64,000 bases of DNA from MED-G105 sp039025235 (GTDB taxonomy: Bacteria; Pseudomonadota; Alphaproteobacteria; Caulobacterales; Parvularculaceae). The DNA lies in contig JBCCOS010000003.1 in assembly GCA_039025235.1 (NCBI GenBank), positions 124,001 through 188,000 on the forward strand. The letters are read 5' to 3'. The number at the start of each line of letters is the position of its first letter. The stretch's first letter is position 1. The notes below the pieces were generated by a model. The model was not told the origin of the DNA and did no database searches. It saw only the letters and a program-made list of their open reading frames with translations. The position numbers and the translations under genes were made by a program. Positions 53,633-62,182 of this stretch are shown piece by piece.

Positions 53633-53655
53633 ATGCCGATAAGGAACGCTTCAAT

Positions 53656-53988
53656 ATGGTAAATAACGACGATACGGATGATAGTCCTGAGAAAGTATCT
53701 GTGAATGGCAAGGTCGGCATGCCGGTAGCGGAAAATACCGCTGGAGCAGACCATGACGAAGCCGTTGAGATCGATCCCAATGCGCCGCCAGGGGCTGCGC
53801 CCGGTAAAAAACTCCCGCCCGCCGCAATTCGTGCATTAGAAGAGGCGGCAGAGCGACGCGCGCGCGCGGCAGAGGAAGAAAAACAGGCCAACAAAAAGGG
53901 CTCTAAGGAAAAAGGGGGGCCGAAAGGTCCCGAGCCTACACGTTTTGGTGACTGGGAGCGTAAAGGCCGCGCCGTGGACTTCAGCTAA
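53656..53988 (+). CDS. DUF1674 / SDHAF4-like succinate dehydrogenase assembly factor
   Basis: A 110-residue protein, mostly charged and likely disordered, ending with the conserved C-terminal block GGPKGPEPTRFGDWERKGRA then VDFS, the hallmark of DUF1674 (SDHAF4). The eukaryotic member binds flavinylated SdhA and protects it until SdhB joins. ATG 53656 has AAGGA 11 nt upstream; an ATG at 53629 lies within a palindrome and is less likely. It is 25 kb from sdhCDA. Confidence 0.85.
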   Translation: MVNNDDTDDSPEKVSVNGKVGMPVAENTAGADHDEAVEIDPNAPPGAAPGKKLPPAAIRALEEAAERRARAAEEEKQANKKGSKEKGGPKGPEPTRFGDWERKGRAVDFS

Positions 53989-54186
53989 AAGCCTCAAAAG
54001 TGGTCCTATGACCAGTCGTCGTGACTTTTTGTGTCGTTCAAGCTTGGATAAAACCGTAAAATACTGAAAATCCCACCTGAGTCTGACGAATAGATCATAT
54101 CAAATCAACCAACTATGCAACTTTTAGGAACTTTTTTTGGCGTTTCTACTTGGAAGTTTGTTCAATGATGCTATGTAGGGTTGTAT

Positions 54187-54678
54187 ATGTTTTGTTCTAC
54201 TCGCATAGGTGTGGTTGTTAGCGCTTTATGGATAGCGTTTTCCCAGCCGGTAAGTGCACGCGATGTTCTTGAGGGTCCTATTCCAGCCAAAGTGACCCGA
54301 GTTATTGATGGCGACACTGTAGAGGTCGATGCGCATATATGGCCAGGTCAGACGGTGCGTGTTGCCGTTCGTTTGAAAGGAATTGATGCGCCGGAGATCT
54401 TCCGGTCGTCTTGCGCGCGGGAAAAGGCGCTTGGCGCTGACGCCAAAGAATATTTGGTGCAGCTCTTTGAACACGACGATGCGGTGTCTCTTTTTCATAT
54501 TAAAGAGGGAAAATATGCCGGACGCGTGGTCGCCAATATCAAAACATCAACTGGACAGGAACCAGCACAGGATCTGATTTCAAATGGCCTCGCCACCACT
54601 TGGGCAAAGCGTGCTCGCGCCAATTGGTGCGCTGATAATGTAAAGAATACAAAAAAAATCAAAACCGCGCGCAAGTGA
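54187..54678 (+). CDS. Exported thermonuclease-like (SNase) protein
   Basis: A 163-residue protein with a signal peptide MFCSTRIGVVVSALWIAF cleaved near VSARD. The SNase OB fold is seen in VTRVIDGDTVEVDAHIW and VRLKGIDAPEIF; Asp of IDGDT and the Arg and Asp of RLKGIDAPE match the catalytic area, and GKYAGRVVA carries the second Arg. It may be a secreted nuclease. ATG 54187 with TAGGG upstream is preferred over TTG 54181. Confidence 0.82.
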   Translation: MFCSTRIGVVVSALWIAFSQPVSARDVLEGPIPAKVTRVIDGDTVEVDAHIWPGQTVRVAVRLKGIDAPEIFRSSCAREKALGADAKEYLVQLFEHDDAVSLFHIKEGKYAGRVVANIKTSTGQEPAQDLISNGLATTWAKRARANWCADNVKNTKKIKTARK

Positions 54679-54728
54679 ATGGTCATACCATTGAACAGTT
54701 AAAAATCTGTGGTCGTCGAATTTTATCC

Positions 54729-54833
54729 TTAAAGCGCCTCCGTTTGAATTGGAATCGGAACGGCGCTTTAGGTTGTTGATTTTACGCATATCCTTAACGC
54801 CAACCGCACACACTTGGCTTGGAAATGCTTTAA
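54729..54833 (-). repeat. Family 1 double-hairpin repeat, copy 5 (reverse orientation)
   Basis: A complete copy: in reverse orientation TTAAAGCATTTCC..GGATATGCG left hairpin with GTGTGTGCGG loop, and right hairpin AAAGCGCC/GGCGCTTT. It lies 50 bp after the nuclease gene and directly abuts the diverged element 54843-54947. Confidence 0.9.
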
Positions 54834-54842
54834 TTTTTTACA

Positions 54843-54947
54843 GGCCAAATGTATGCGATTGTCCGCCCGTTCGGTTATTGGCGCAAATGCGTTCAACCAA
54901 AGACGTCAAGCGTCGCGCCGTTTCCATTTGAAATGGAGCCGCTTTAA
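54843..54947 (+). repeat. Diverged family 1-like element
   Basis: GGCCAAATGTATGCGATTGT, then CCGCCCGTTCGGTTATTGGC and GCAAATGCGTTC, followed by a right-type hairpin with AAGCGTCGCG and a CATTTGAAATGG inner palindrome, ending GCCGCTTTAA. Together with copy 5 it forms a convergent pair of elements between the nuclease gene and the hypothetical gene. Confidence 0.65.
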
Positions 54948-55324
54948 TTGATCTTTTCAGGCGTTAAGCAATAGTCTGTCTCAAGACCACCTTTTACCCG
55001 TCTCAGGGGCACCCGGTACCGCTTTCCATAGTTAAACGTTATGCCGCAGTCTTGTGGTTTTGTTTCATGCCAGATCTCGACCGTGTCTTTAATCGACCTA
55101 TCTTTGGAGGATATCACTTTAAAGACGGTTCTTTGTCGCGGCAGAACGCTCAATCCGCCGGGCGCCAGGCTTAGCCGCGCGTCCTGCACCAGTCCAACAA
55201 ATTCTGTTTCAACTATCTTGTGATCAGCCGTGCACGTACATTCTTCGTAAGGGTCTGCGACTTTAGTCGCCGGCGGTTCTGGCGCTGTGGACTGCGCTAG
55301 GGCAATAAGAACAAGGGCTAGCAT
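54944..55324 (-). CDS. Small exported protein of unknown function
   Basis: A 126-residue protein with a short signal peptide (MLALVLIALAQST). The mature part has a CTC motif near residue 29, two more Cys (QDCGITF, DYCLT) and beta-strand-like sequence. The spacing is faintly like TIMP/netrin OB-fold proteins, but I cannot claim the family. Its ATG follows the stop of the dcd gene with no gap (TAAATG), so the two are translationally coupled. Confidence 0.6.
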   Translation of the reverse strand: MLALVLIALAQSTAPEPPATKVADPYEECTCTADHKIVETEFVGLVQDARLSLAPGGLSVLPRQRTVFKVISSKDRSIKDTVEIWHETKPQDCGITFNYGKRYRVPLRRVKGGLETDYCLTPEKIN

Positions 55325-56584
55325 TTAAGCACCCGCAGACCGAAAATGCTTCGAAAGCTTTAGGCCTTGCCCTTGATAGTGTGATGATAAATCAGCGCCG
55401 TAAAGACGTCTTGGTCGGTCCGCCATGCGTTCATAGACGAGCCGGGCGACCAATTGTCCGTGCTCTAAGACAAATGGGGCATCATGGCTACGCACCTCTA
55501 AGACGGCGCGGCTCCCCACATCTTTGCTGCCATCAGGAGACCAGCCGAAGCCGGGGTCAAAAAAGCCAGCATAGTGGACGCGAAACTCTCCAAGCCCGGG
55601 GCTGATAGGTGTCATTTCTCCAGCATAATGGGGTGGAATGACCAGACTTTCTTTTGAGGAGAGGATATAAAACTCATCTGGATCGAGAACAATAAAGCCC
55701 GTACTCGGCGAGAAAATCGGCTCAAAATAATCCTCTGGATCAAGAGCATTGGGTTGGTCAACATCGATTAATGCCGCATGTCGGCGCGCGCGCCATCCGA
55801 TTGGTGTTCTATTGTCATGCCGTGAAAGGTCGATGCTCAAGCCAAGGCCGCGATCGATATCGGCATGGCCATTCACGAGTAGTGTCTGATCATGTAAGTC
55901 ACGCAGCTCGTCGTCGGATAGTTTTGTTTCACCGGCTTTAAACCGGATCTGATTGAGGCGCGATCCTTCTCTCACAACAATAGAAAAGGTTCTTGGACTG
56001 ATCTCAGCGTAAAGCGGTCCTTCGTATCCTGCTGGTATTTCGTCAAACGAGGGGCGCTTGTTATTCGCGCATTCGCACACAAGACGAACGAAGACGTCGA
56101 TCCGCCCGGTTGAGCTTTTCGGGTTTGCCACGGCAGAAATAGTCGGGGGGAGCCGTAACCTATCTGCCAGCTCGACCAGATAAACGCAGCCCTTTTCAAG
56201 GACAGCGCCGTCAGCAAGATCGAGCTCATGCATTAACAACCCATCTTCCAGTCGATCTCGGACTGTACGCCCAGGGGATGGCAAAAAAGAAGCGCGTAAA
56301 CGCCAAGCGCGACGCGCCAAGCGAAGGTCGATACTGGCAGGCTGTAAAATGCTCTTCCCAGCTATCGTCGTGTCTTTATTTGGTGTCTGAGATGAAGACC
56401 TTAAGCCAAAATCGACAAAGCCAGCTTCGGAAAGGGCGGAAATATGTTCTGCTGGCAGGACGCCGTCAATATCGCCGGGAAACGTGGTATTTTGATTGTC
56501 TGCTTGCGCATATTCCTCGTTCATTGAGGTGTTTTCGGAAGCGATTTTATATCGAGCGTACGGATTATCAGATCTATTAACCAT
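55325..56584 (-). CDS. dcd: 2'-deoxycytidine 5'-triphosphate deaminase, long two-domain form
   Basis: A 419-residue protein, about twice the length of E. coli Dcd. Two trimeric-dUTPase-like lobes are visible: the first with ILQPASIDLRLARRAWRL and VANPKSSTGRIDVFVRL, the second with GFIVLDPDEFYILSSKE, HYAGFFDPGFGWS and LEHGQLVARLVYER. Such long forms are annotated as dCTP deaminases in alphaproteobacteria; they make dUTP for dTTP synthesis. AAAGGG precedes the ATG at 56584. The first 35 residues are low-complexity. A coupled small exported protein gene follows. Confidence 0.85.
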   Translation of the reverse strand: MVNRSDNPYARYKIASENTSMNEEYAQADNQNTTFPGDIDGVLPAEHISALSEAGFVDFGLRSSSQTPNKDTTIAGKSILQPASIDLRLARRAWRLRASFLPSPGRTVRDRLEDGLLMHELDLADGAVLEKGCVYLVELADRLRLPPTISAVANPKSSTGRIDVFVRLVCECANNKRPSFDEIPAGYEGPLYAEISPRTFSIVVREGSRLNQIRFKAGETKLSDDELRDLHDQTLLVNGHADIDRGLGLSIDLSRHDNRTPIGWRARRHAALIDVDQPNALDPEDYFEPIFSPSTGFIVLDPDEFYILSSKESLVIPPHYAGEMTPISPGLGEFRVHYAGFFDPGFGWSPDGSKDVGSRAVLEVRSHDAPFVLEHGQLVARLVYERMADRPRRLYGADLSSHYQGQGLKLSKHFRSAGA

Positions 56585-56875
56585 AAAACCCTTTCTCGCG
56601 TTTATGGTCTTGCGGTCAAGTCAAGTTGCATGCTGGGTTTGTGATCTTTCCATTCAAGACCTGATTCGCCAGTATTTTCGGGCGTTCGGAGACATTAGGC
56701 GCTATATTTCGAAGAATTCAACCGCAGTTCATTCATGCGGGGGATAAGTATTTATGGAAAAAACGCATCGAAAGTCGTAGACTATACTTGCGGTAGTGTT
56801 TTTGGTCCGCCGCACGCCGTGATTTTATAGTTTGCGCGCGTTATTTTGTGCACCAGGGCCGTATAGGAGTTATTC

Positions 56876-57325
56876 ATGAGCGACGACGTTGACGATCTTC
56901 TGTCATCCGGCGCGCCTATATTTGATGACCATAGATATGAGAGAACGACGCGGGGTATACGTATTCGTGTCGAACCACATTATCTCGATGATCAATCAGA
57001 TCCGGAAGACGATCATTATGTTTGGGCGTACACCGTACGCATAGAGAATGGCTCACCTGATTCGGTGCGTTTGCGAACGCGCCATTGGTTGATTACTGAC
57101 GCTTTTGGACAGACAGAGGAGGTTCGCGGCGAAGGTGTCGTCGGTGAACAACCGGTTATTCGTCCAGGCGAAGGTTTTGAATACACGTCTGGTGCGCCAC
57201 TTGCCACGCCATCTGGCGTTATGGTCGGGCGCTATGGCATGGAGACATCAGAGGGAGAGGCGTTCGAGGCGGAAATACCGGCCTTTTCCCTTGATAGTCC
57301 CCATGAGACGCGACGCGTCCATTAG
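56876..57325 (+). CDS. apaG: ApaG domain protein
   Basis: A 149-residue protein with the ApaG fold: IRIRVEPHYLDDQSDP, YTVRIENGSPDSVRLRTRHW, GVVGEQPVIRPGEGFEYTSG and GRYGMETSEGEAFEAEIPAF. ApaG is linked to divalent metal efflux phenotypes and binds pyrophosphate-like ligands in related proteins; the exact reaction is unclear. The N-terminus is about 20 residues longer than in E. coli. AGGAG precedes the ATG. Confidence 0.93.
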   Translation: MSDDVDDLLSSGAPIFDDHRYERTTRGIRIRVEPHYLDDQSDPEDDHYVWAYTVRIENGSPDSVRLRTRHWLITDAFGQTEEVRGEGVVGEQPVIRPGEGFEYTSGAPLATPSGVMVGRYGMETSEGEAFEAEIPAFSLDSPHETRRVH

Positions 57326-57406
57326 ATCTGAAGCTGTGCCTATGTAGATTGTGTTGTGAGATCGCATAAATTCTCAAGCACAATGACGGCGTTTAATTTG
57401 ATGTTA

Positions 57407-57440
57407 AAGCGCTTCGAGCGGCATCGCTGGAGCGTTTTTC
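57407..57440 (+). terminator. Possible terminator after apaG
   Basis: An imperfect hairpin built from CGCTTCGAGCG and CGCTGGAGCG around GCAT is followed by TTTTTCTTT. The stem has mismatches, so this is tentative. The sequence start TTAAAGCGCTTCGAGC also resembles the ends of the dispersed repeats. Confidence 0.4.
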
Positions 57441-57601
57441 TTTAGGGGCTCTATTTCCTTTATTGTCTCTTTTTTTATGAACGCGTGCCTTGACCATATG
57501 CCAATTGCCTATAATGCCGACCGGCGAGTTAATGCGCTTTCGCCGGCATCGCGAACAGTGATGACCCGTAAACTTCTCTGTTCGATCAATCTGAAATCGC
57601 A

Positions 57602-59071
57602 ATGTTAGACTTTCGTCCCGTATATTTGGTCACTGGCGCGCTCGTCGCAGCCTTCGGCGGTGCGATGCTCATCCCACTGATATTTGATTTCTTTGCTCGT
57701 GATCCTGTCGACCGTAAGGAATGGCAAGCCTTTGCAACATCGGCAACAATGGCGTTTGCATGCGGCGGCATTCTTATGTTTGCTGGGTGGGGGCGAATCT
57801 CGTCGATTGGTGTAAGGCAGGGGTTTTTGTTGACGCTGACAAGTTGGGTGGCGCTTGCGATTTTCGCGTCACTCCCCTTTCATTTTGGTCCTTTAAAGCT
57901 CTCTTATGTCGATGCTATCTTTGAAGCCATGTCGGGCCTTACGACAACGGGTTCGACCGTTATCACGGGGCTAGACGATGCGCCGCCAGGGATCCTTGTG
58001 TGGCGTTCGATGCTGCAATGGTTTGGGGGCGTTGGCATTATCATTATGGCTTTTGCGGTCCTGCCGGCGCTAAAGGTTGGTGGTATGCAGATTTTTAAAA
58101 GCGAGGCCTGGGACACCAGCGAAAAATTTATCGCAAATGCAGCGCAATACTCCGCATCTTTATCAATTATCTATGCCAGCCTCACATTCCTTTGTTTTAT
58201 GTTTCTATGGGGCTTTGGCATGTCATCGTTTGATGCCCTAAATCATGCGATGACGACTGTGGCCACAGGAGGTTTTTCAACACGAGATGCATCGCTTGGC
58301 GCCTTCCTTTCCGAAGATACGCCAATCGACCTTATTGTTACAGTATTCATGATCATCGGGTCTCTTCCGTTCGGCTTGTTTTTACTAGTTCTCTTACGTG
58401 GTGATACAAAAAGATTGTTTGGTGATAGCCAGGTCCAGTTCTTTTTGATGACGCTTGCAGGTCTCACGCTTTTCATGATGGTCTTTGTGTTTGACCGGTT
58501 TAACGTGGACTTGTTTACGGCCTTCAGGCTCTCCCTTTTTAATGTTGTCTCCATACTGACGGGAACGGGGTTTGCGACCACTGCCTATGACGGTTGGGGG
58601 CCATTTGCGGTGGGGCTTTTCTTTTGTCTCATGTTTATTGGTGGATGTGCAGGTTCCACATCGTGTGGTCTGAAAATATTCCGCTTCCAAGTTGCGATTG
58701 CAGCCTTGCGCCTCTACGCTCGTCGCCTCGCGCATCCCCACGGGGTTTTTGTTGCTCATTATAACGGTCGCCCTATAAGCGATGAGGTTTTTGTTTCTGT
58801 ATTGAGTTTCTTCTTTGTTTATTTCGCAAGCTTCGCAACGCTTGCCGTTATATTGGGAACCTTTAACCTTGATCCGCTCACGGCCATATCAGCTGCGGGA
58901 ACGGCAATCGCAAATGTTGGGCCAGGATTGGGCCCGGTCGTTGGACCATCGGGAAATTTTCACTCTCTTCCTGACGGCGCAAAACTCTTTATGACGTTTG
59001 GAATGTTGTTGGGCCGTCTTGAGTTTTTCACCTTATTCGTGGTCTTATCGCCGTCATTCTGGAGCCGCTAA
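57602..59071 (+). CDS. trkH: Potassium uptake protein TrkH
   Basis: A 489-residue integral membrane protein of the TrkH/KtrB superfamily with four pore-loop repeats: MSGLTTTGSTVI, MTTVATGGFSTRD, LTGTGFATTAYD and GTAIANVGPGLG. FIGGCAGSTSCGLK is also characteristic. It forms the membrane channel of a Trk system; the partner TrkA gene is not in the window. Followed after 33 bp by a thioredoxin-fold isomerase gene that may be co-transcribed. Confidence 0.94.
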   Translation: MLDFRPVYLVTGALVAAFGGAMLIPLIFDFFARDPVDRKEWQAFATSATMAFACGGILMFAGWGRISSIGVRQGFLLTLTSWVALAIFASLPFHFGPLKLSYVDAIFEAMSGLTTTGSTVITGLDDAPPGILVWRSMLQWFGGVGIIIMAFAVLPALKVGGMQIFKSEAWDTSEKFIANAAQYSASLSIIYASLTFLCFMFLWGFGMSSFDALNHAMTTVATGGFSTRDASLGAFLSEDTPIDLIVTVFMIIGSLPFGLFLLVLLRGDTKRLFGDSQVQFFLMTLAGLTLFMMVFVFDRFNVDLFTAFRLSLFNVVSILTGTGFATTAYDGWGPFAVGLFFCLMFIGGCAGSTSCGLKIFRFQVAIAALRLYARRLAHPHGVFVAHYNGRPISDEVFVSVLSFFFVYFASFATLAVILGTFNLDPLTAISAAGTAIANVGPGLGPVVGPSGNFHSLPDGAKLFMTFGMLLGRLEFFTLFVVLSPSFWSR

Positions 59072-59104
59072 CGCGCTCGTCATTTGCATAGGAGTATTAA
59101 TCCT

Positions 59105-59680
59105 GTGGCGGATTTACGTATTTACCATGGATTTCGCAGCCCGTATTCGCGCCTTGGCATGCATCTTTTGAAACGATCGGCACTTACTGATCTTCAGTCG
59201 AGCATTATTCCCGTAACATCGGTTGCGTCGGACGTCACTTTTGCCGATCCCACAAAGAACAAGCCTAAACTTGCTTATTATAGTGAGGATGTGCCGCGGA
59301 TGACATTGCGCATGGGGTTGGCGATACGGGCGCCTCAGCCCTTTGATGTGGACTATGGTCCTGCTAATCGCGCGCAAATTGCAGCCACCATGGACAAGCG
59401 TGGTTTAGACTTTGCGATTGCCGTTTCGGACGCCCGGTGGGGGGAGGGAAAAGACATCTCTGATTTATCCGTCTTAAAAGAAGCAGCCGCAGCTATCGAA
59501 TGGGATGGGGGCAACATTGAGCGATCCCAATCTGATCCAGCAGTCGACGAACAAATAGAAGCAAACCGGGCGCTGATCGAACAGGATCGCGTCTTTGGCG
59601 TTCCCTTTGCCGTATATGACGGGCAAAAATTTTGGGGCCATGATCGTTTCGATTTGCTGGTTGAAATCGCATCGCCCTAA
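59105..59680 (+). CDS. 2-hydroxychromene-2-carboxylate isomerase-like (DsbA/GST-kappa fold)
   Basis: A 191-residue thioredoxin-fold protein. The GTG at 59105 is preferred because AGGAG lies 10 nt upstream and the family begins LRIYHGFRSPYSRL, where Ser of RSPYS is the glutathione-activating residue. GVPFAVYDGQKFWGHDR is the typical C-terminal cis-Pro block. It may isomerise a glutathione adduct or act on an aromatic intermediate; no aromatic degradation genes are nearby. Confidence 0.8.
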   Translation: MADLRIYHGFRSPYSRLGMHLLKRSALTDLQSSIIPVTSVASDVTFADPTKNKPKLAYYSEDVPRMTLRMGLAIRAPQPFDVDYGPANRAQIAATMDKRGLDFAIAVSDARWGEGKDISDLSVLKEAAAAIEWDGGNIERSQSDPAVDEQIEANRALIEQDRVFGVPFAVYDGQKFWGHDRFDLLVEIASP

Positions 59681-60064
59681 CTAATCATCTGCTTGAAACC
59701 TTTACAGCTCAGGTGGCTACTTAATTAAACGCTTAATGGAATATTGGCCCATGCGTCAGGAAATAGGCTGTATCACGTAGCTTTAGCACAACCCTTTGGG
59801 GTTTTTCGGATCCCTCGTCAGCGGTTCATGGAAAAGAGTCCAAGCATTTCAAACAAATAACAAAATTCTCGCGTATTTTTATTTAGCGGCTTTAAAGCAT
59901 TTCCAAGCCAAGTGTGTGTGGTTGGCGTTAAGGAAATGCGTAAAATCAACAACTTAAAGCGCCGTTCTGATTCTAATTGAAACGGAGGCGCTTTAAGCGC
60001 TGTTCACTTTGAATGGCGCAGAAAATTGTTTAGCTTGGCGTTGGATTGGGGATATTGGGGACAA
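59681..60064. other. Intergenic region with family 1 repeat
   Basis: Besides the repeat at 59891-59996 nothing is recognised. The following gene starts 69 bp after the repeat. Confidence 0.45.
59891..59996 (+). repeat. Family 1 double-hairpin repeat, copy 6
   Basis: A complete 106-bp copy: TTTAAAGCATTTCC to GGAAATGCGT with loop GTGTGTGTGG (one base changed) and right hairpin TTAAAGCGCC/GGCGCTTTAA, a perfect 10-bp stem. It is immediately upstream of a hypothetical gene, so it could influence that promoter or leader. Confidence 0.9.
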
Positions 60065-61453
60065 ATGGATTACGTTCGTCATATTGCGGTTTTTCTTGTT
60101 GCGGCAGCGCTGATTGGCATTGTCGTTAACCCAACAGCGTCAAAAAAGATGGCAGGCCAAGCTGTTTTTGTGGCGACAAACGTTACCGATTTTGATCATG
60201 GCCAAACACCCTATTCTGAAAGAGAGTGTCCCCGTTCGCGACCGGTGTTAACTCGTGCGGTAGCAAATCTTGATGATGTAATTTCAATCTCGCCGCTTGG
60301 CGGCGTGACCGCGCCAGAAGAGCCGCTTCCGGCGCCTCACATTCGAATTAATACCAAACGATCAACAGGGTTTCAGCGGCGCCAGACAACCGTCTTTTCC
60401 CCAGCGAAAGCTGATATTATTGCAATCGAACGCCGCATTGACCGCGCTGAAAATGGTACCGGGGTCTCACAGAGTTGGACAGTACACTTTTCTGTTTGCC
60501 AAGACATTCGCTTTTTCTTATCGGATCTTGATAGTGTGAGTGAAGAGATAGTCACGCGTGCAGGGGGCGTCAAAGCTTTTTCTGAAATGACGGGTCCGGA
60601 TAATACCGCCGTTGAAACGCAAATCCGTGTTCGTGCGGGTGACGTGATTGGCATGGCGGATGGTTTTGACATGGGTCTTTCCGACTTTATAAAACCAGCG
60701 AAAAACCTTGTCCGTCCGGAACGGTATCGATCAAATCCTTATACGACGGCCCGTGTACTGAATACAGATGCATCCCTTATTGCCGCAATCGAGCATGACC
60801 ATACGCGCGCCCAGTGTCCTCTTGATTACTTTTCCGACGGTGTTGCTGCAATATGGAGTGACCGCCTAGGTGATTCTTTTGGTATCCGTAAAGCAAAGGG
60901 GGATAACGCTTGCCGTGCTGCCGTCCTCGATCTTGACGGCGCTGCCCAAGGCGCTTGGTTTACGGACGCTTCGCTCAATGCAGCGGTTTCACGGGTTCGT
61001 GCAATCAGTTTGGCGCCAGATACAATTGATCCGGCGCGACAGATCTTTGCGCTGCATGGACGACTGCCATCGCTTTCGCCTGACATGATTAATTTGACCC
61101 CTAAGCAGGTTTCGGCGCGACAGCGTGCTGCGCGAGACTTTCTTACGTTTGAGCACGGGAAGGGCGACATTAATCCTCCGTTCGCCCTGACAGAGATGGG
61201 TAAGACGTATTGTTATGACGGTTTGCGCGCCAATTTTGTTGGGCCACGCGTGAACGGTGTTGTATTGCTTCGTGTCGAGGACCCGAATGAAGAAGGTTCT
61301 GGCTCGGTCGTCGGTGATACACAGGTTCGCGTCCAGTCTCGTCATGAGCTCGGCGCTAGAATGAGGATTGAGGCACGAGCCGATGCACTATCATGTTCGG
61401 ACCTTGAAAAACCCTGGGCCTTCACGGGGAATGAAACGCTATTTTTTCGATAG
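60065..61453 (+). CDS. Hypothetical protein with N-terminal membrane anchor or signal
   Basis: A 462-residue protein from ATG 60065 (GGGGA just upstream); an earlier ATG at 60026 lies without support. One N-terminal hydrophobic segment (HIAVFLVAAALIGIVV) should export or anchor it. The rest is polar with several Cys (RECPRSRP, FSVCQDIRF, AQCPLDYF, KTYCYDG) and no domain I recognise. Sequence composition matches neighbours, so it is a real gene of unknown function. Confidence 0.7.
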   Translation: MDYVRHIAVFLVAAALIGIVVNPTASKKMAGQAVFVATNVTDFDHGQTPYSERECPRSRPVLTRAVANLDDVISISPLGGVTAPEEPLPAPHIRINTKRSTGFQRRQTTVFSPAKADIIAIERRIDRAENGTGVSQSWTVHFSVCQDIRFFLSDLDSVSEEIVTRAGGVKAFSEMTGPDNTAVETQIRVRAGDVIGMADGFDMGLSDFIKPAKNLVRPERYRSNPYTTARVLNTDASLIAAIEHDHTRAQCPLDYFSDGVAAIWSDRLGDSFGIRKAKGDNACRAAVLDLDGAAQGAWFTDASLNAAVSRVRAISLAPDTIDPARQIFALHGRLPSLSPDMINLTPKQVSARQRAARDFLTFEHGKGDINPPFALTEMGKTYCYDGLRANFVGPRVNGVVLLRVEDPNEEGSGSVVGDTQVRVQSRHELGARMRIEARADALSCSDLEKPWAFTGNETLFFR

Positions 61454-61507
61454 ATAATCGCGCTTCTTCTGCGGTGTCGTTGGATGGGGACGATTAACCG
61501 CAGACAC

Positions 61508-62176
61508 TTAATCGCCATGCTCAAAGACCAGCGAGAAATTATTGGCTGGCATGTCGATGACCCTCACTAAATCCATATTGTTTGCTGTTGCCAAGGGAAT
61601 AATATCGTTCTCTAGGTCGCGCACCCCCCAATCGACGTTCCGTGATTTGAGGCTTGCGTCGAATGCCGCGTTGGATGCCGCTGTATGTATACCATTTCTC
61701 GAAAAAGGTCCGTATAGAAATAGCCGTCCCCCCTTCTTGAGAACTTTTCTGCCGCCTTCAAACAATCCGCTCATCGCTGCTCGCGGGGCAATATGGATCA
61801 TGTTGATAGAAACAAGGCCATCAAATAGGATATCAGTTTCATGGGGCCAAGCGTCACGCGTTGTGTCAATCATATGTGGTGGTTGAACATTTGATACATC
61901 GCTTGCGCCAATCCATGCGGTAATTGATCGGCGCGCCGTTGGGTCTGGGTCCCCCGGATACCACATCAGGTTGGGCATCGATTTTGCGATAAAAACGGCG
62001 TGTTCGCCCGTACCCGACGCAATTTCTAAAATGTGACCTTTCGCGTCCATGGTCTCCATGAACGTAGAGCGAATACCATCCCGATTTCTTGCAACAGATG
62101 GCGAATAAAGACGAGCCTCATCGCTTTGTTTATCTTTGAAGGCAACTATTCGTTCGGGTTTAGGATTGTTTTCCAT
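61508..62176 (-). CDS. DUF938 class I SAM-dependent methyltransferase
   Basis: A 222-residue protein with the DUF938 layout: YSPSVARNRDGI, motif I HILEIASGTGEHAVFIA, YPGDPD at strand 2, and the typical LVSINMIHIAP block, then LKKGGRLFLYGPF. The family is a Rossmann methyltransferase whose acceptor is unknown. It starts 6 bp after the radical SAM gene, so the two enzymes are probably made together. Confidence 0.88.
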   Translation of the reverse strand: MENNPKPERIVAFKDKQSDEARLYSPSVARNRDGIRSTFMETMDAKGHILEIASGTGEHAVFIAKSMPNLMWYPGDPDPTARRSITAWIGASDVSNVQPPHMIDTTRDAWPHETDILFDGLVSINMIHIAPRAAMSGLFEGGRKVLKKGGRLFLYGPFSRNGIHTAASNAAFDASLKSRNVDWGVRDLENDIIPLATANNMDLVRVIDMPANNFSLVFEHGD

Positions 62177-62182
62177 GGGGTT

